From DAOUAE01 sp034433795 (GTDB lineage: Bacteria > Chloroflexota > UBA6077 > FW602-bin22 > DAOUAE01), in the NCBI GenBank assembly GCA_034433795.1, contig DAOUAE010000037.1:1-35664 (forward strand): 35,664 bases of DNA, in the 5' to 3' direction. Below are positions 13,867 through 21,147 of this stretch, piece by piece; position 1 is the stretch's first letter, and every line of letters starts with the position of its first letter. The translations under genes and the position numbers were made by a program. Under the pieces are notes generated by a model. It had not been told where the DNA came from and searched no databases. It saw only the letters and a list, made by a program, of their open reading frames with translations.

Positions 13867-16176
13867 TCAGCGGGCGGTGACAACCTCGACCCGCTCCTCG
13901 CGCAGCCGCAGAACGATCGTGCCATCGAGGTCGGTGCGCAGGACGCGCACTCCGTACCGGTCGAGCAGCGTCAGGGTCGCCAGCGCCGGGTGCCCATAGC
14001 GGTTGAGACGGCCCACCGAGATGACCGCGACCCGCGGCCGGACGGCGGCCAGAAAGCCGGGATCGAGCGCGTCGGCCGCTCCCTGGTGAGGCACCTTGAG
14101 AACCGTGCTCTGGACCGGGCGGCCGACCAGTCCCGGCTGCCGCGACCGGGGCAGGTCGCCGGTGAAGAGGACCGAGCCCGGACCGGTCTGAAGCCGGGCG
14201 ACCACCGAGCGGCTGTTGGGATCCCCGGCCTCTCCCGCCTCCGGGTGGAGGATCTCCAGCCGGGTCGCCGCGTCCAGCACGACCACCTGGCCGGCCCGGG
14301 CCACCAGCCGGCGCAGGCCCTGCCGGGCGACGATCTCCTGGAAGCGCTGGTACTCCGGCGTCGCCACCGGCAGCCCCGGTTCGATGACCAGTCGCACCGG
14401 ATAGCGCTCCAGCACGGCCAGAAGGCCGGTCAGATGGTCGGCGTGAGGGTGGCTGAGGAGAACGATGTCGACCGCCCGCTCCCAGAGAGGCAGACGCCGG
14501 CCCAGCGCCTGGGCCAGGGCCAGCGGCGCCGGCCCACCGTCCACCACCAGCGTGCGGCCGGCCGGCGTGCGGACCAGGATCGCGTCGCCCTGACCCACGT
14601 CGAGGACGGTGACCTCGGGGGCACTGGGCGACCACCGGGCGACCGACAGACTGACCGCGCTCGAGACCAGGCCGCCGATCAGCCCGAGGCGCAGCCCGGC
14701 CGGGAGGCGGGCCAGGAGCGCCAGTCCCGCCTGCGACAGCCCTCCCAGGAATGGCCGGACCGGTGAGGTGGGGCTGAGCCCGACCAGCGCGCCCAGAGCT
14801 CCGACCAGACTCCACCAGACGAGGGGGGAGACCGGCCCCACCGGCAGAGCGGCCAGCGGCTGGTCGGCGGCGGTCTCGACGATGACGATGATGGCCGTGA
14901 GCGGGAGCCAGGCGAGGAGCCCGAGGACCGCGCCGGCCGGTGGCCAGAGCGTCCCGACCAGGGCCAGGAGCAGCCCCAGGATCAGGGCCAGGGCGACGAT
15001 CGGGGCGAGGAGAAGGTTCACCGGCAGGCTGAGAAGGCTGAGCTGGGGGTGGAGCGCCAGAACCACCGGTGCGGTCAGCCCCTGGACGGTGATCTGCTCG
15101 GCCAGGCCCGTATCCCGGAGGCGCGAGGGCAGGCGGTCACGGAGCCAGGGGGCCAGGCTGATGAGGGCCAGGGTGGCCAGGAACGAGAGCTGGAAGCCGG
15201 GGTCGCCGAGGACCGCCGGGCTCAGCCCGGCCAGCAGCGCGCCGGCCAGGGCCAGGCTGGTGTAGGGATCGGGTGGCCGGCCGAGAGCCAGGCCGGCCAG
15301 ACCGACCGTACCCATGACGGCCGCTCGCAGAAGCGAGGGCTCGGGTCCGGCCAGGCCGACGAAGAGCCAGAGCAGCCCCAGGGTTGGGAGAAGCCAGAGG
15401 CGCCCGGCCACCGCCCGGGCCAGGGGGAGCGCCAGGGCCAGCAGCAGGCTCAGGTTGGCCCCGGAGAGGGCCAGGAGATGGCTGGTGCCGGTCAGCCGCA
15501 TCGCCTCGCTGAGCGCGGACGGCAGCGCCGAGCGCTCCCCCAGCACCAGACCGGCGGCCAGGGCGGCCTGAGGCTCGGGCAGCGCCCCGGTCAGACCGGT
15601 GATCAGGCGTTGGTGGAAAGCGTCGAGCCAGGCGAGCGGTCCGGCGCGATCAGTCAGGAGGGGCACGACCTGGGGATAGCGCAGCCGGCTGTGGACGCCC
15701 TGGCGGGCCAGGGCGGTCTCCCAGGGGGCGTCGGGGCCGGGGCGGACCGGCTCCAGCCGTCCGGTGACCTGGAGCCGGTCGCCGCGTCGCCAGTCGGCAA
15801 GCCAGGTGGTCTCCAGGAGGATCGCGCCGTCCAGCCGGCGGACCCCCGCCGGGGTCTCCAGGGTCAGATCCGCCAGTCGCAGGCGGAGGGCGACGCCCCG
15901 GGTCTCGGGCCGGTCGGCCACCTGGCCCTGGAGGGTGACTGTCTGCCCGTAGGGCAGGTCGGATGGCGGATCGGCGACGAGGCTGGCCCGGGCCAGGCCG
16001 AGCCCCAGTCCGGCCAGGGCCACCAGCCCGAGCGCCGGGCCCGGCCAGCGGCGGACCACCAGGGCCAGCAGCAGGCTGCCGCCGCTGAAGGCGAGCCAGC
16101 CCCAGAGCGGCAGCGCCACCGGTCGCCCCAGACTGAGACCGACGACCAGGCCGAGGGCCCAGACCAGCACGGCCAC
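13867..16176 (-). CDS. comEC: ComEC/Rec2 family DNA-uptake channel protein
   Basis: This 769-residue protein is the inner-membrane channel that moves single-stranded DNA into the cell during natural transformation. It has the expected order of parts. First comes an N-terminal DUF4131-like region with membrane helices and an OB-type fold (about residues 1-190). The polytopic Competence domain follows, with TGTSHLLALSGANLSLLLAL and a run of hydrophobic helices (about 200-510). Last is a metallo-beta-lactamase-like domain starting at LDVGQGDAILV (about 525), with the metal motif HPHADHLTG (about 575). The start is GTG at 16176. No comEA or pilus gene is nearby; comEC is often isolated. The protein looks intact, so transformation is possible but not proved. 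Confidence 0.93.
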   Translation of the reverse strand: MAVLVWALGLVVGLSLGRPVALPLWGWLAFSGGSLLLALVVRRWPGPALGLVALAGLGLGLARASLVADPPSDLPYGQTVTLQGQVADRPETRGVALRLRLADLTLETPAGVRRLDGAILLETTWLADWRRGDRLQVTGRLEPVRPGPDAPWETALARQGVHSRLRYPQVVPLLTDRAGPLAWLDAFHQRLITGLTGALPEPQAALAAGLVLGERSALPSALSEAMRLTGTSHLLALSGANLSLLLALALPLARAVAGRLWLLPTLGLLWLFVGLAGPEPSLLRAAVMGTVGLAGLALGRPPDPYTSLALAGALLAGLSPAVLGDPGFQLSFLATLALISLAPWLRDRLPSRLRDTGLAEQITVQGLTAPVVLALHPQLSLLSLPVNLLLAPIVALALILGLLLALVGTLWPPAGAVLGLLAWLPLTAIIVIVETAADQPLAALPVGPVSPLVWWSLVGALGALVGLSPTSPVRPFLGGLSQAGLALLARLPAGLRLGLIGGLVSSAVSLSVARWSPSAPEVTVLDVGQGDAILVRTPAGRTLVVDGGPAPLALAQALGRRLPLWERAVDIVLLSHPHADHLTGLLAVLERYPVRLVIEPGLPVATPEYQRFQEIVARQGLRRLVARAGQVVVLDAATRLEILHPEAGEAGDPNSRSVVARLQTGPGSVLFTGDLPRSRQPGLVGRPVQSTVLKVPHQGAADALDPGFLAAVRPRVAVISVGRLNRYGHPALATLTLLDRYGVRVLRTDLDGTIVLRLREERVEVVTAR

Positions 16177-16200
16177 GGGCGGTCTGTCGGAGAGCCGGTG

Positions 16201-16761
16201 TCAGGCGGGATGATGCGGACACCGGGACGATGAGGGTGGGGCGGTCAGCCGTCGGCCACAGGCGCAGACAAAGCCGATGAGACGGGCCGGATTGCCGACG
16301 ACCAGGCCGTGGGCGGGGACATCCCGGCTGACGACCGCGCCGGCGCCCACCAGCGCCCAGGGGCCGATGGTCACGCCGGGCAGGACGGTGGCGTGCGCGC
16401 CGATGGCGGCCCCGTAGCCGATGCGGATCGTCCCCACCGTCCAGTCGTCCGGCCCCTTGCGGCGACCGTCGGGCCGGATCGCGCGCGGATGTTTGTCGTT
16501 GGCCAGGCAGGCGTACGGGCCGATGAAGACACCGTCGTCGATCCAGGCCCCGTGGTAGAGCGAGGCGTAATTCTGGACTTTGACCCGGTTGCCCAGGATC
16601 ACTCCCCGGTCGATGTAGACGCCTTTGCCGATGATGCACTCCTCGCCGATCCGGACCTCCTCCCGGACCTGGGCCTGGTGCCAGATACGTGTCCCGGCGC
16701 CGATGATGGCGTCGGGAGCGACCTCGGCGGTCGGGTGAATCTGGGCGCTCCTGGTCAGCAT
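16201..16761 (-). CDS. Hexapeptide-repeat acyltransferase (WlbB/WbpD-like sugar N-acetyltransferase family)
   Basis: This 186-residue protein is a left-handed beta-helix transferase made of repeated I-G-x-x-x-x-I hexapeptides (for example IGEECIIGKGVYIDRG and VLPGVTIGPWALVGAGAVV). The loop LANDKHPRA and the ending GNPARLIG are typical of the nucleotide-sugar N-acetyltransferases of the WlbB/WbpD type that build surface polysaccharide. After the helix, the last 24 residues contain C166-x-C168 and C180-P-H-H, like a shortened zinc ribbon seen at the end of some relatives. It shares a strand with comEC (24-base gap) and is divergent from nuoI. No other polysaccharide gene is nearby, so the exact sugar is unknown. 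Confidence 0.85.
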   Translation of the reverse strand: MLTRSAQIHPTAEVAPDAIIGAGTRIWHQAQVREEVRIGEECIIGKGVYIDRGVILGNRVKVQNYASLYHGAWIDDGVFIGPYACLANDKHPRAIRPDGRRKGPDDWTVGTIRIGYGAAIGAHATVLPGVTIGPWALVGAGAVVSRDVPAHGLVVGNPARLIGFVCACGRRLTAPPSSSRCPHHPA

Positions 16762-16867
16762 CGTCGTCCACCCTTCGCGATCTCACCTTAAAGAAGGGCC
16801 GACGCCGCTTTTCTGTCAGTGAGGTGGCTCACAGAGGGGGCCGTGACGCTGGCCGGCCGGAGGTTCG

Positions 16868-16876
16868 TGATATAAT
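16868..16876 (+). promoter_or_regulatory. Extended -10 promoter of nuoI
   Basis: TGATATAAT (16868-16876) is a perfect -10 with the TGn extension. The expected start point is only about 16 bases before the ATG at 16899, leaving just room for the ribosome site GAAGGAGG. In the same divergent region GTGAG and CTCAC (16819-16832) make a short inverted repeat that could be an operator. Confidence 0.7.
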
Positions 16877-16898
16877 GTGGGGCGAAGGAGGACGGGCG

Positions 16899-17504
16899 AT
16901 GGATGGGCGACTGGGGCGTTGGGGGCTCGGGCTGCTCCAGAGCCTGAGCATCACCCTCCACCGGTTCTGGCTGGCCCTCTTCGACTACCTCGCCGGGCGA
17001 CCACGGCTGGAGCGGACCGCCACCGGCGTCCGCCAGCCCCCGCACCACTGGGGCGTTTTCACCGTCCAGTACCCGGAGGAGAAACTCGCCCTGCCCGAGC
17101 GCTTCCGCTCCTTTCCGGTCCTGCTGTACGAGGAGGAGACCGGTAAGATCCGCTGCACCAGCTGCGGCATCTGCGCCAAGGTCTGCCCGCCCCAGTGCAT
17201 CTGGATCGAGCGGACCACCGGGCCGGACGGCAAACCGGTCCCCGAACCCAAAGATTTCGTCATCGACATCTCGATCTGCATGAGTTGCGGCTTCTGCGCC
17301 GAGTACTGCCCCTTCGACGCCATCAAAATGGACCATCGTTACGAACTGGCCACCTATGAGCGCCAGCGGGCGCTGGTCCTGCACCTGCCGGACCTGCTGG
17401 TCTCGACCCGCTACTACGCCCAGACCCATCCCCTGGCCTGGGCCGAGGAAGAGGCCGCCCGCGCCCGCAAGGGCCGTGGGGCCCAGGCCGAAGCCGGGGA
17501 GTAG
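16899..17504 (+). CDS. nuoI: NADH-quinone oxidoreductase subunit I (NuoI-type 8Fe ferredoxin)
   Basis: This 201-residue protein carries two [4Fe-4S] sites: C86, C89, C92 and C96-P (CTSCGICAKVCP), and C127, C130, C133 and C137-P (CMSCGFCAEYCP). The N-terminal amphipathic part (SLSITLHRFW) and the FTVQYPEEKLALPERFR segment before the first cluster are hallmarks of complex I subunit I, which passes electrons from the peripheral arm toward the quinone site. The ATG at 16899 is preferred to upstream in-frame starts because of GAAGGAGG and the promoter at 16868-16876. It is not in a complex I operon here; the next gene is a SOD seven bases downstream. It may be a separated nuoI or serve another oxidoreductase. 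Confidence 0.87.
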   Translation: MDGRLGRWGLGLLQSLSITLHRFWLALFDYLAGRPRLERTATGVRQPPHHWGVFTVQYPEEKLALPERFRSFPVLLYEEETGKIRCTSCGICAKVCPPQCIWIERTTGPDGKPVPEPKDFVIDISICMSCGFCAEYCPFDAIKMDHRYELATYERQRALVLHLPDLLVSTRYYAQTHPLAWAEEEAARARKGRGAQAEAGE

Positions 17505-17510
17505 AGGCCG

Positions 17511-18125
17511 ATGACCGAGCCGCTGAGCCCCCAACCGCTTCCCGCGCTGGCCCTGGAGGGTCTCTCGCAGCGGACCCTCGAGGAGCACTACAAACTCTAC
17601 CGGGAGTACGTCAACCGGGCCAACGAGCTGCGCGTCCGCCTGGCCGCCCTGGACCGGGCGACGCCGCCGGCGCCCCTCAGCCGCGACCTGGGCCAGATCC
17701 TGGCCGACCTCACCGGGACGCTGAACGCGATCCGCAACCACGAACTCTACTTCGCCAACCTCGGCGGCCGGGGCGGCCGGGCCTACGGCCGGGTCGCCGA
17801 ACTCCTCGACCGCGACTACGGCTCGTTCGAGCACTGGACGACCGATTTCACCGCCGCCGCGCTGGCCGCCCCGGCCTGGGTCTGGCTGGTGCTCGATCTG
17901 GCCGACGGCCGCCTGCGTCTGACCACCGGCCAGTCCGACCAGTCCGCCCCCGGCTGGGAGGTCTGCCCGGTGCTGGGGCTGGACCTCTGCGAGCACGCCT
18001 ACGTCATCGACTTCGGCGTCGACCGTCTGGCCTACATCCGCGCCTTCCTGCGCAACGTCGACTGGGACGACGTCAACCAGCGGGTCCTGCGGGCTGAGCG
18101 TCTGTGGAGCGCCAGTCAGACCTGA
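17511..18125 (+). CDS. Fe/Mn superoxide dismutase family protein with altered metal-site motif
   Basis: This 204-residue protein aligns with Fe/Mn superoxide dismutases. The four metal ligands are kept: H26 (LEEHYKLYREYV), H77 (IRNHELYF), D158 and H162 (GLDLCEHAY). Tyr33, the expected gateway tyrosine, is present. Three things are unusual. The nearly invariant Trp in D-x-W-E-H-A is Cys160, the second histidine pair after H26 is missing, and the GSGW stretch before the strand region reads APAWVWLVL. The Gln that tunes the metal appears in the Mn-type place (Q141, GQSDQ). It follows nuoI by six bases with no room for a promoter, so the two are cotranscribed. It could be an active divergent SOD or a homologue with a new role. 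Confidence 0.82.
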   Translation: MTEPLSPQPLPALALEGLSQRTLEEHYKLYREYVNRANELRVRLAALDRATPPAPLSRDLGQILADLTGTLNAIRNHELYFANLGGRGGRAYGRVAELLDRDYGSFEHWTTDFTAAALAAPAWVWLVLDLADGRLRLTTGQSDQSAPGWEVCPVLGLDLCEHAYVIDFGVDRLAYIRAFLRNVDWDDVNQRVLRAERLWSASQT

Positions 18126-18138
18126 CCGGAGGCGACCG

Positions 18139-18657
18139 GTGGGCGGTGTCCGGGGCGGCGTGCTGGGTGGGGCGATGGCTCTGCTGCTCCTGGCCGGCTG
18201 CGCCCTCTGGCCGGGAGGCGGGGAGCCGGCCAGCACCCCGGGGCCTGGCCAGCCGGCGCCCGACTTCACCCTGCCCGCCCTCGACGGAACGCCCCGCCGG
18301 CTCGGCGACCTCCACGGCCGGCCGGTCCTGCTGAACTTCTTCGCCACCTGGTGCGTCCCCTGCCGGGTCGAGCTGCCCGAGTTCGAGCGGGCGGCCGAGC
18401 GCTATCGGGACCGGGGGCTCGTCGTTCTCCTGGTCGATGTTCAGGAGGAACCCGAGGCGGTGGCGGCCTTCGTCCGCGACCTGGGCCTGCGAAGCCCGGT
18501 GGTCCTGGACCGGACCGGCGAGGTCGCCGCCCGCTATCGGGTCCAGGGCCTGCCCAGCAGTTTCTTCGTCGGCCGCGACGGCCTGATCCGGGTGGCCCGG
18601 CTGGGGGTCATGGACCGGACGCTGCTGGAGCGCGGTCTGGCCCGGATTCTGGACTAG
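18139..18657 (+). CDS. TlpA-like thiol-disulfide oxidoreductase lipoprotein
   Basis: This 172-residue protein has a signal peptide with a lipobox (LAGC, C21), a short Pro/Gly-rich linker and a thioredoxin-like TlpA/ResA domain. The active site is W71-C72-V-P-C75 in FFATWCVPCRVELPEFE, and the cis-proline region reads VQGLPSSFFV. Such membrane-anchored proteins reduce disulfides outside the membrane, for example during cytochrome c maturation. The start is GTG at 18139 with GGAGG upstream, 13 bases after the SOD stop, so nuoI, SOD and this gene probably form one unit. Its stop codon shares the palindrome CTAG (18654-18657) with the stop of the convergent gene. Confidence 0.88.
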   Translation: MGGVRGGVLGGAMALLLLAGCALWPGGGEPASTPGPGQPAPDFTLPALDGTPRRLGDLHGRPVLLNFFATWCVPCRVELPEFERAAERYRDRGLVVLLVDVQEEPEAVAAFVRDLGLRSPVVLDRTGEVAARYRVQGLPSSFFVGRDGLIRVARLGVMDRTLLERGLARILD

Positions 18658-19037
18658 GGGGCGCGGGGTGGGGGTGGGAAGTCGGGGACCTCGCCGCGCT
18701 CGCCGAAGAGGCCGCTCTCCTCAAAAGCGCTGGGGCCCCCGCGCCGGACCAGGTCCTCCAGCTGCCGCCAGAGCGGCTCGGGGACCTCGCGCTTGTAGAC
18801 GTAGAGGTTGTGCAGGTTGCGGACGCCGGCGCTGGTCCCGCTGGCCAGGCCCTGCGCGCGCTCGGTGACGTTGAGCGAGGTGCCGCCGAAGTTGGCCAGG
18901 TTGAGGTAGTCCTCGCCGGCCGTGGCCTGTTCGTGGACCGGCACCTTCTGCAGGTCCTCGTCGCTCCAGCCCAGGTAGCGGACCCAGCCCAGCACGTCTT
19001 TGTAATCGTAGAGGGTCATCTCCCACTGGGTGGACAT
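18654..19037 (-). CDS. Hypothetical protein, 127 residues
   Basis: I do not recognise this protein. It is soluble, without signal peptide or membrane segment. The central part (EDYLNLANFGGTSLNVTERA) and the LHNLYVYKREVPEPLWRQLEDLV segment look like a real folded domain with aromatic residues, and the C-terminus is Pro-rich. The ATG at 19037 has GGGGGAGAG directly upstream, which supports expression. It follows the small gene at 19101-19388 on the same strand with a 63-base gap, so the two may be cotranscribed. Its TAG stop overlaps the TlpA stop in the shared CTAG. Confidence 0.65.
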   Translation of the reverse strand: MSTQWEMTLYDYKDVLGWVRYLGWSDEDLQKVPVHEQATAGEDYLNLANFGGTSLNVTERAQGLASGTSAGVRNLHNLYVYKREVPEPLWRQLEDLVRRGGPSAFEESGLFGERGEVPDFPPPPRAP

Positions 19038-19100
19038 CTCTCCCCCGCTGTGCCGCTGTTTGCCCGGGCTGGCGGCAACTCCCGTGCCGGCGCGGCCGGC

Positions 19101-19388
19101 CTAGACCGGCTGGCCCAGCGCCTCCCGGGCCCGTCGCCAGCCGTCGCGGACCGCCTCCTGGACGTAGTCCCAGGCGGTCTCCTCGCTGGCCTCGGTCAGC
19201 AGGCTCCAGTGGCGGCGCAGGTCGGCGCTGACCTCCGCCCAGGTTTTCCCCTGGAACTCCGGCCGCTGGGCGGCGTACCAGCCGAACCGGTGGGCCGCGC
19301 GCACCTCATCCCAATGGATCCCCATCGGGCCGTAGCGCTGCTCCCACTCCTGCTGCCACTGCGCCTCCTGCGCTTCCCACGTCTGCAT
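19101..19388 (-). CDS. Small hypothetical protein, 95 residues, possibly stress-related
   Basis: The open frame reaches 19502, but the ATG at 19388 (MQTWEAQEAQW) has GGAGGCGACC upstream and is the likely start. The protein is rich in Trp, Glu and Arg. It contains two related segments (HRFGWYAAQRPEFQGKTW and EETAWDYVQEAVRDGW) of the kind seen in small proteins beside PRC-barrel and BON genes, in which a Y/W-x-x-A pattern is repeated around an acidic RxW motif. I infer a helical cytoplasmic protein linked to stress, but this is only a resemblance. A divergent PRC-barrel gene lies upstream. Confidence 0.6.
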   Translation of the reverse strand: MQTWEAQEAQWQQEWEQRYGPMGIHWDEVRAAHRFGWYAAQRPEFQGKTWAEVSADLRRHWSLLTEASEETAWDYVQEAVRDGWRRAREALGQPV

Positions 19389-19466
19389 CGGTCGCCTCCG
19401 GGTGTTCAGGTCTGGGACCAGGGTGTTCAGGCGGGCAGAACCGGCCACGTCCTGGCCGTCTTCGGG

Positions 19467-19472
19467 TACAAT
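19467..19472 (+). promoter_or_regulatory. -10 element candidate of the PRC-barrel gene
   Basis: TACAAT lies 83 bases before the ATG at 19556. There is no good -35. It resembles the TACAAT boxes ahead of grpE and the gene at 34351. Confidence 0.4.
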
Positions 19473-19555
19473 GTGTGGCGGGATGCCCTCGATTTGTAGC
19501 ATAGCGGTCGCACGCCCGCGACGGCAAGAGGCGTGGACCGGTGGGGAGTGATCGC

Positions 19556-20173
19556 ATGGAGATCAACATCGGCGCCAGGGTCTTCTGCACCGACGGGTTC
19601 TGCGGTCGGGTGGACCGGGTGATCCTGCACCCGGAGACCAACCAGGTCCACCACCTGGTGATCGACACCTCGCCGCTGCTCACCTGGTTTGTGGTGGTGC
19701 CGGTCGAGCGGATCCGGCGCAGCAGCCACGAGGCCGTCTACCTGGACCTGACCACCGAGGAGCTCAAGCAGCAGCCGACCTTTGTCGAGACCGACTACGA
19801 GCCAGCCCCGGCGACCTACGTCCCGCCCCCCGGCTTCCCGCCGGCCAGCCACACCCTTTTCCTCCGCCCGGCGATCAAGGTCCGGGGGGTCGAGCACAAG
19901 CGCAAGCACCCCGAGGACTTCGAGATCCGCGACGGGATGCCGGTCGAGGCCCTGGATGGGCCCATCGGGGTGGTGGATGAGGTCATTCTCGACCCGTTCA
20001 CCCAGAAACTGACCGCCTTCGTCGTCCGCCGGGGCCGGTTCCTGCCGCGCGATGTGACCATCCCCCTGGCCTATGTCCGTGAGGTCGAGGCCGGCCGGGT
20101 CCTCCTCGATCTGACCCGCGCACAGGTCGAGCGGCTGGAACCCCATCTGCACATCCACCGGCCCGAGGGCTAG
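19556..20173 (+). CDS. PRC-barrel domain protein (two barrels)
   Basis: This 205-residue protein has two PRC-barrel-like units. The first (about residues 1-60) starts INIGARVFCTDGFCGRVDRV and contains VHHLVID and VVPVERI. The second (about 115-185) has MPVEALDGPIGVVDEVILDP, LTAFVVRRGRF and DVTIPLAYV. A Pro-rich linker (PAPATYVPPPGFPP) and a basic patch (HKRKHPEDFEIRDGM) join them. PRC-barrels occur in photosynthetic reaction-centre H subunits, RimM and many stress proteins, where they bind partners or RNA. The ATG at 19556 has GGGGAG upstream; an upstream in-frame GTG at 19541 is less likely. It converges on the BON gene with a 4-base gap, and the pairing suggests a role in stress or envelope upkeep. 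Confidence 0.85.
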   Translation: MEINIGARVFCTDGFCGRVDRVILHPETNQVHHLVIDTSPLLTWFVVVPVERIRRSSHEAVYLDLTTEELKQQPTFVETDYEPAPATYVPPPGFPPASHTLFLRPAIKVRGVEHKRKHPEDFEIRDGMPVEALDGPIGVVDEVILDPFTQKLTAFVVRRGRFLPRDVTIPLAYVREVEAGRVLLDLTRAQVERLEPHLHIHRPEG

Positions 20174-20179
20174 GCCCTC
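20165..20179. terminator. Short inverted repeat around the PRC-barrel stop codon
   Basis: GAGGGC (20165-20170) and GCCCTC (20174-20179) flank the TAG stop and also touch the stop of the convergent BON gene. It could be a weak bidirectional terminator. There is no T-run and the stem is only six bases, so the call is weak. Confidence 0.25.
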
Positions 20180-20498
20180 AGGCCGGATGCTCGGCGCAGG
20201 CCGGGCAGGCGATCTCGTCGACCACGCGCTGGATCTTCTGCACGCCCCGGGCCACAGCCAGGGCCCGCTGGTGCTCGGCCTCATCGCGGGCCGTGCCGCC
20301 GAGGTAGGCGACGCCCCGGACCACCCGGACGGTGAAGCGCCGGGCGTCAAGGTCGGGATCGAGAAAGAAGGCCTGGCGGATGGCCTCCTCCAGATCCTGG
20401 TCGGTCTGCGGGCCGAGCACCGTCTCGTCGCGGTGCAGGCCCTCACCCCCCACCCCGGCCTCGGGCAGGACCGGCTGGCATTCGCGTTCGCGCTCCAT
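20178..20498 (-). CDS. BON domain protein
   Basis: This 106-residue protein contains a BON domain (about residues 34-97). It has the alpha-beta core DLEEAIRQAFFLD, TVRVVRGVAYLGGTA with the conserved Gly, and ARGVQKIQRVVDEI. BON domains bind membranes or phospholipids, and in OsmY-like proteins they help during osmotic stress. There is no signal peptide, and the tail CPACAEHPA has a Cys pair that might bind a metal. The ATG at 20498 has a weak ribosome site and lies inside the 3' end of the LPxTG gene (56-base overlap, different frame), so expression may depend on translational coupling. The N-terminal 30 residues look non-conserved and the true start may be later. Confidence 0.78.
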   Translation of the reverse strand: MERERECQPVLPEAGVGGEGLHRDETVLGPQTDQDLEEAIRQAFFLDPDLDARRFTVRVVRGVAYLGGTARDEAEHQRALAVARGVQKIQRVVDEIACPACAEHPA

Positions 20499-21066
20499 AC
20501 GCCCCGCCGTCCGGCAAGGCCCGTACCACCCGACGGGCGCGGTCGGACCGGGGCGCTGGGCGACGCCGGGCGGCCAGCCAGCCCAGGAGCCCCAGCCCCA
20601 AACCGGTCAGAGCCAGCCCGGTCGGGGCGGGCTGGCCGGTCCGCGGCAGGGCCAGGGCCGGGAGGTCGGCGCAGTCGATACCCCGGCTGCGGCCCGGGCC
20701 GAAGCCGATCGTGACCATGTGACGCCCGTCGGCCAGGGTGGCGAGCGGCCGGGACAGGACGGCCGTCCCGCTGGCCCGGCCCTGGGCGTCGGCCTGGACG
20801 GTCATCACCTCGGCCACCACGTCGCCGAAGTCCTGGGCCTCACCCTGGGCGCAGCGGCCGCGCCGGATGAGCACCCCGTGGCTGGTGCCGGGCTCGAAGC
20901 CCTGGGCGGCGACCGTCACCCGCGTCTGACCGTCGAGCGGCTCGAGGACAACCTGGCCGCGGACGGTCGGGAGCGGGAGAGTGATGGCCGTCTGGCTCCC
21001 GACCGGACCGGGCGCGCTGCCCAGGACCAGGCCGAGGGCGAGAAGAAAGGCCCGACCGCGTGGCAT
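20443..21066 (-). CDS. Secreted LPxTG-type surface protein with CHRD/SOD-like domain
   Basis: This 207-residue protein has a signal peptide (hydrophobic residues 6-20) followed by a beta-sandwich domain of the CHRD or Cu/Zn-SOD-like type. That domain has SHGVLIRRGRCAQG, ADAQGRA and a final IDCADLPALAL, with Cys72 and Cys132 placed for a disulfide. The C-terminal region has the sortase-type motif L140-P-R-T-G144, a hydrophobic stretch (about 150-164) and an arginine cluster (R167-R169). Sorting signals normally end there, but the frame runs on for 38 residues and overlaps the BON gene, which is odd. The ribosome site GGAGGTG ahead of the ATG is near perfect. No sortase gene is in the window. 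Confidence 0.7.
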   Translation of the reverse strand: MPRGRAFLLALGLVLGSAPGPVGSQTAITLPLPTVRGQVVLEPLDGQTRVTVAAQGFEPGTSHGVLIRRGRCAQGEAQDFGDVVAEVMTVQADAQGRASGTAVLSRPLATLADGRHMVTIGFGPGRSRGIDCADLPALALPRTGQPAPTGLALTGLGLGLLGWLAARRRPAPRSDRARRVVRALPDGGAYGARTRMPAGPARGRGGG

Positions 21067-21109
21067 GATTCACCTCCACCGGTGATCTGGCGGCGCGGGT
21101 TCCGGAGAG

Positions 21110-21141
21110 TCCGGCGGGGCCGCTGGTCTGGCCCCGCCGGA
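21110..21141 (-). terminator. Hairpin after the aconitase gene
   Basis: Starting seven bases after the aconitase stop codon, a perfect 12-bp stem (TCCGGCGGGGCC on the minus strand, 21141-21130, pairing with 21121-21110) encloses an 8-base loop. A clear T-run is missing, so it may be a factor-assisted terminator. It separates the aconitase gene from the LPxTG gene. Confidence 0.6.
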
Positions 21142-21147
21142 TCGGCG

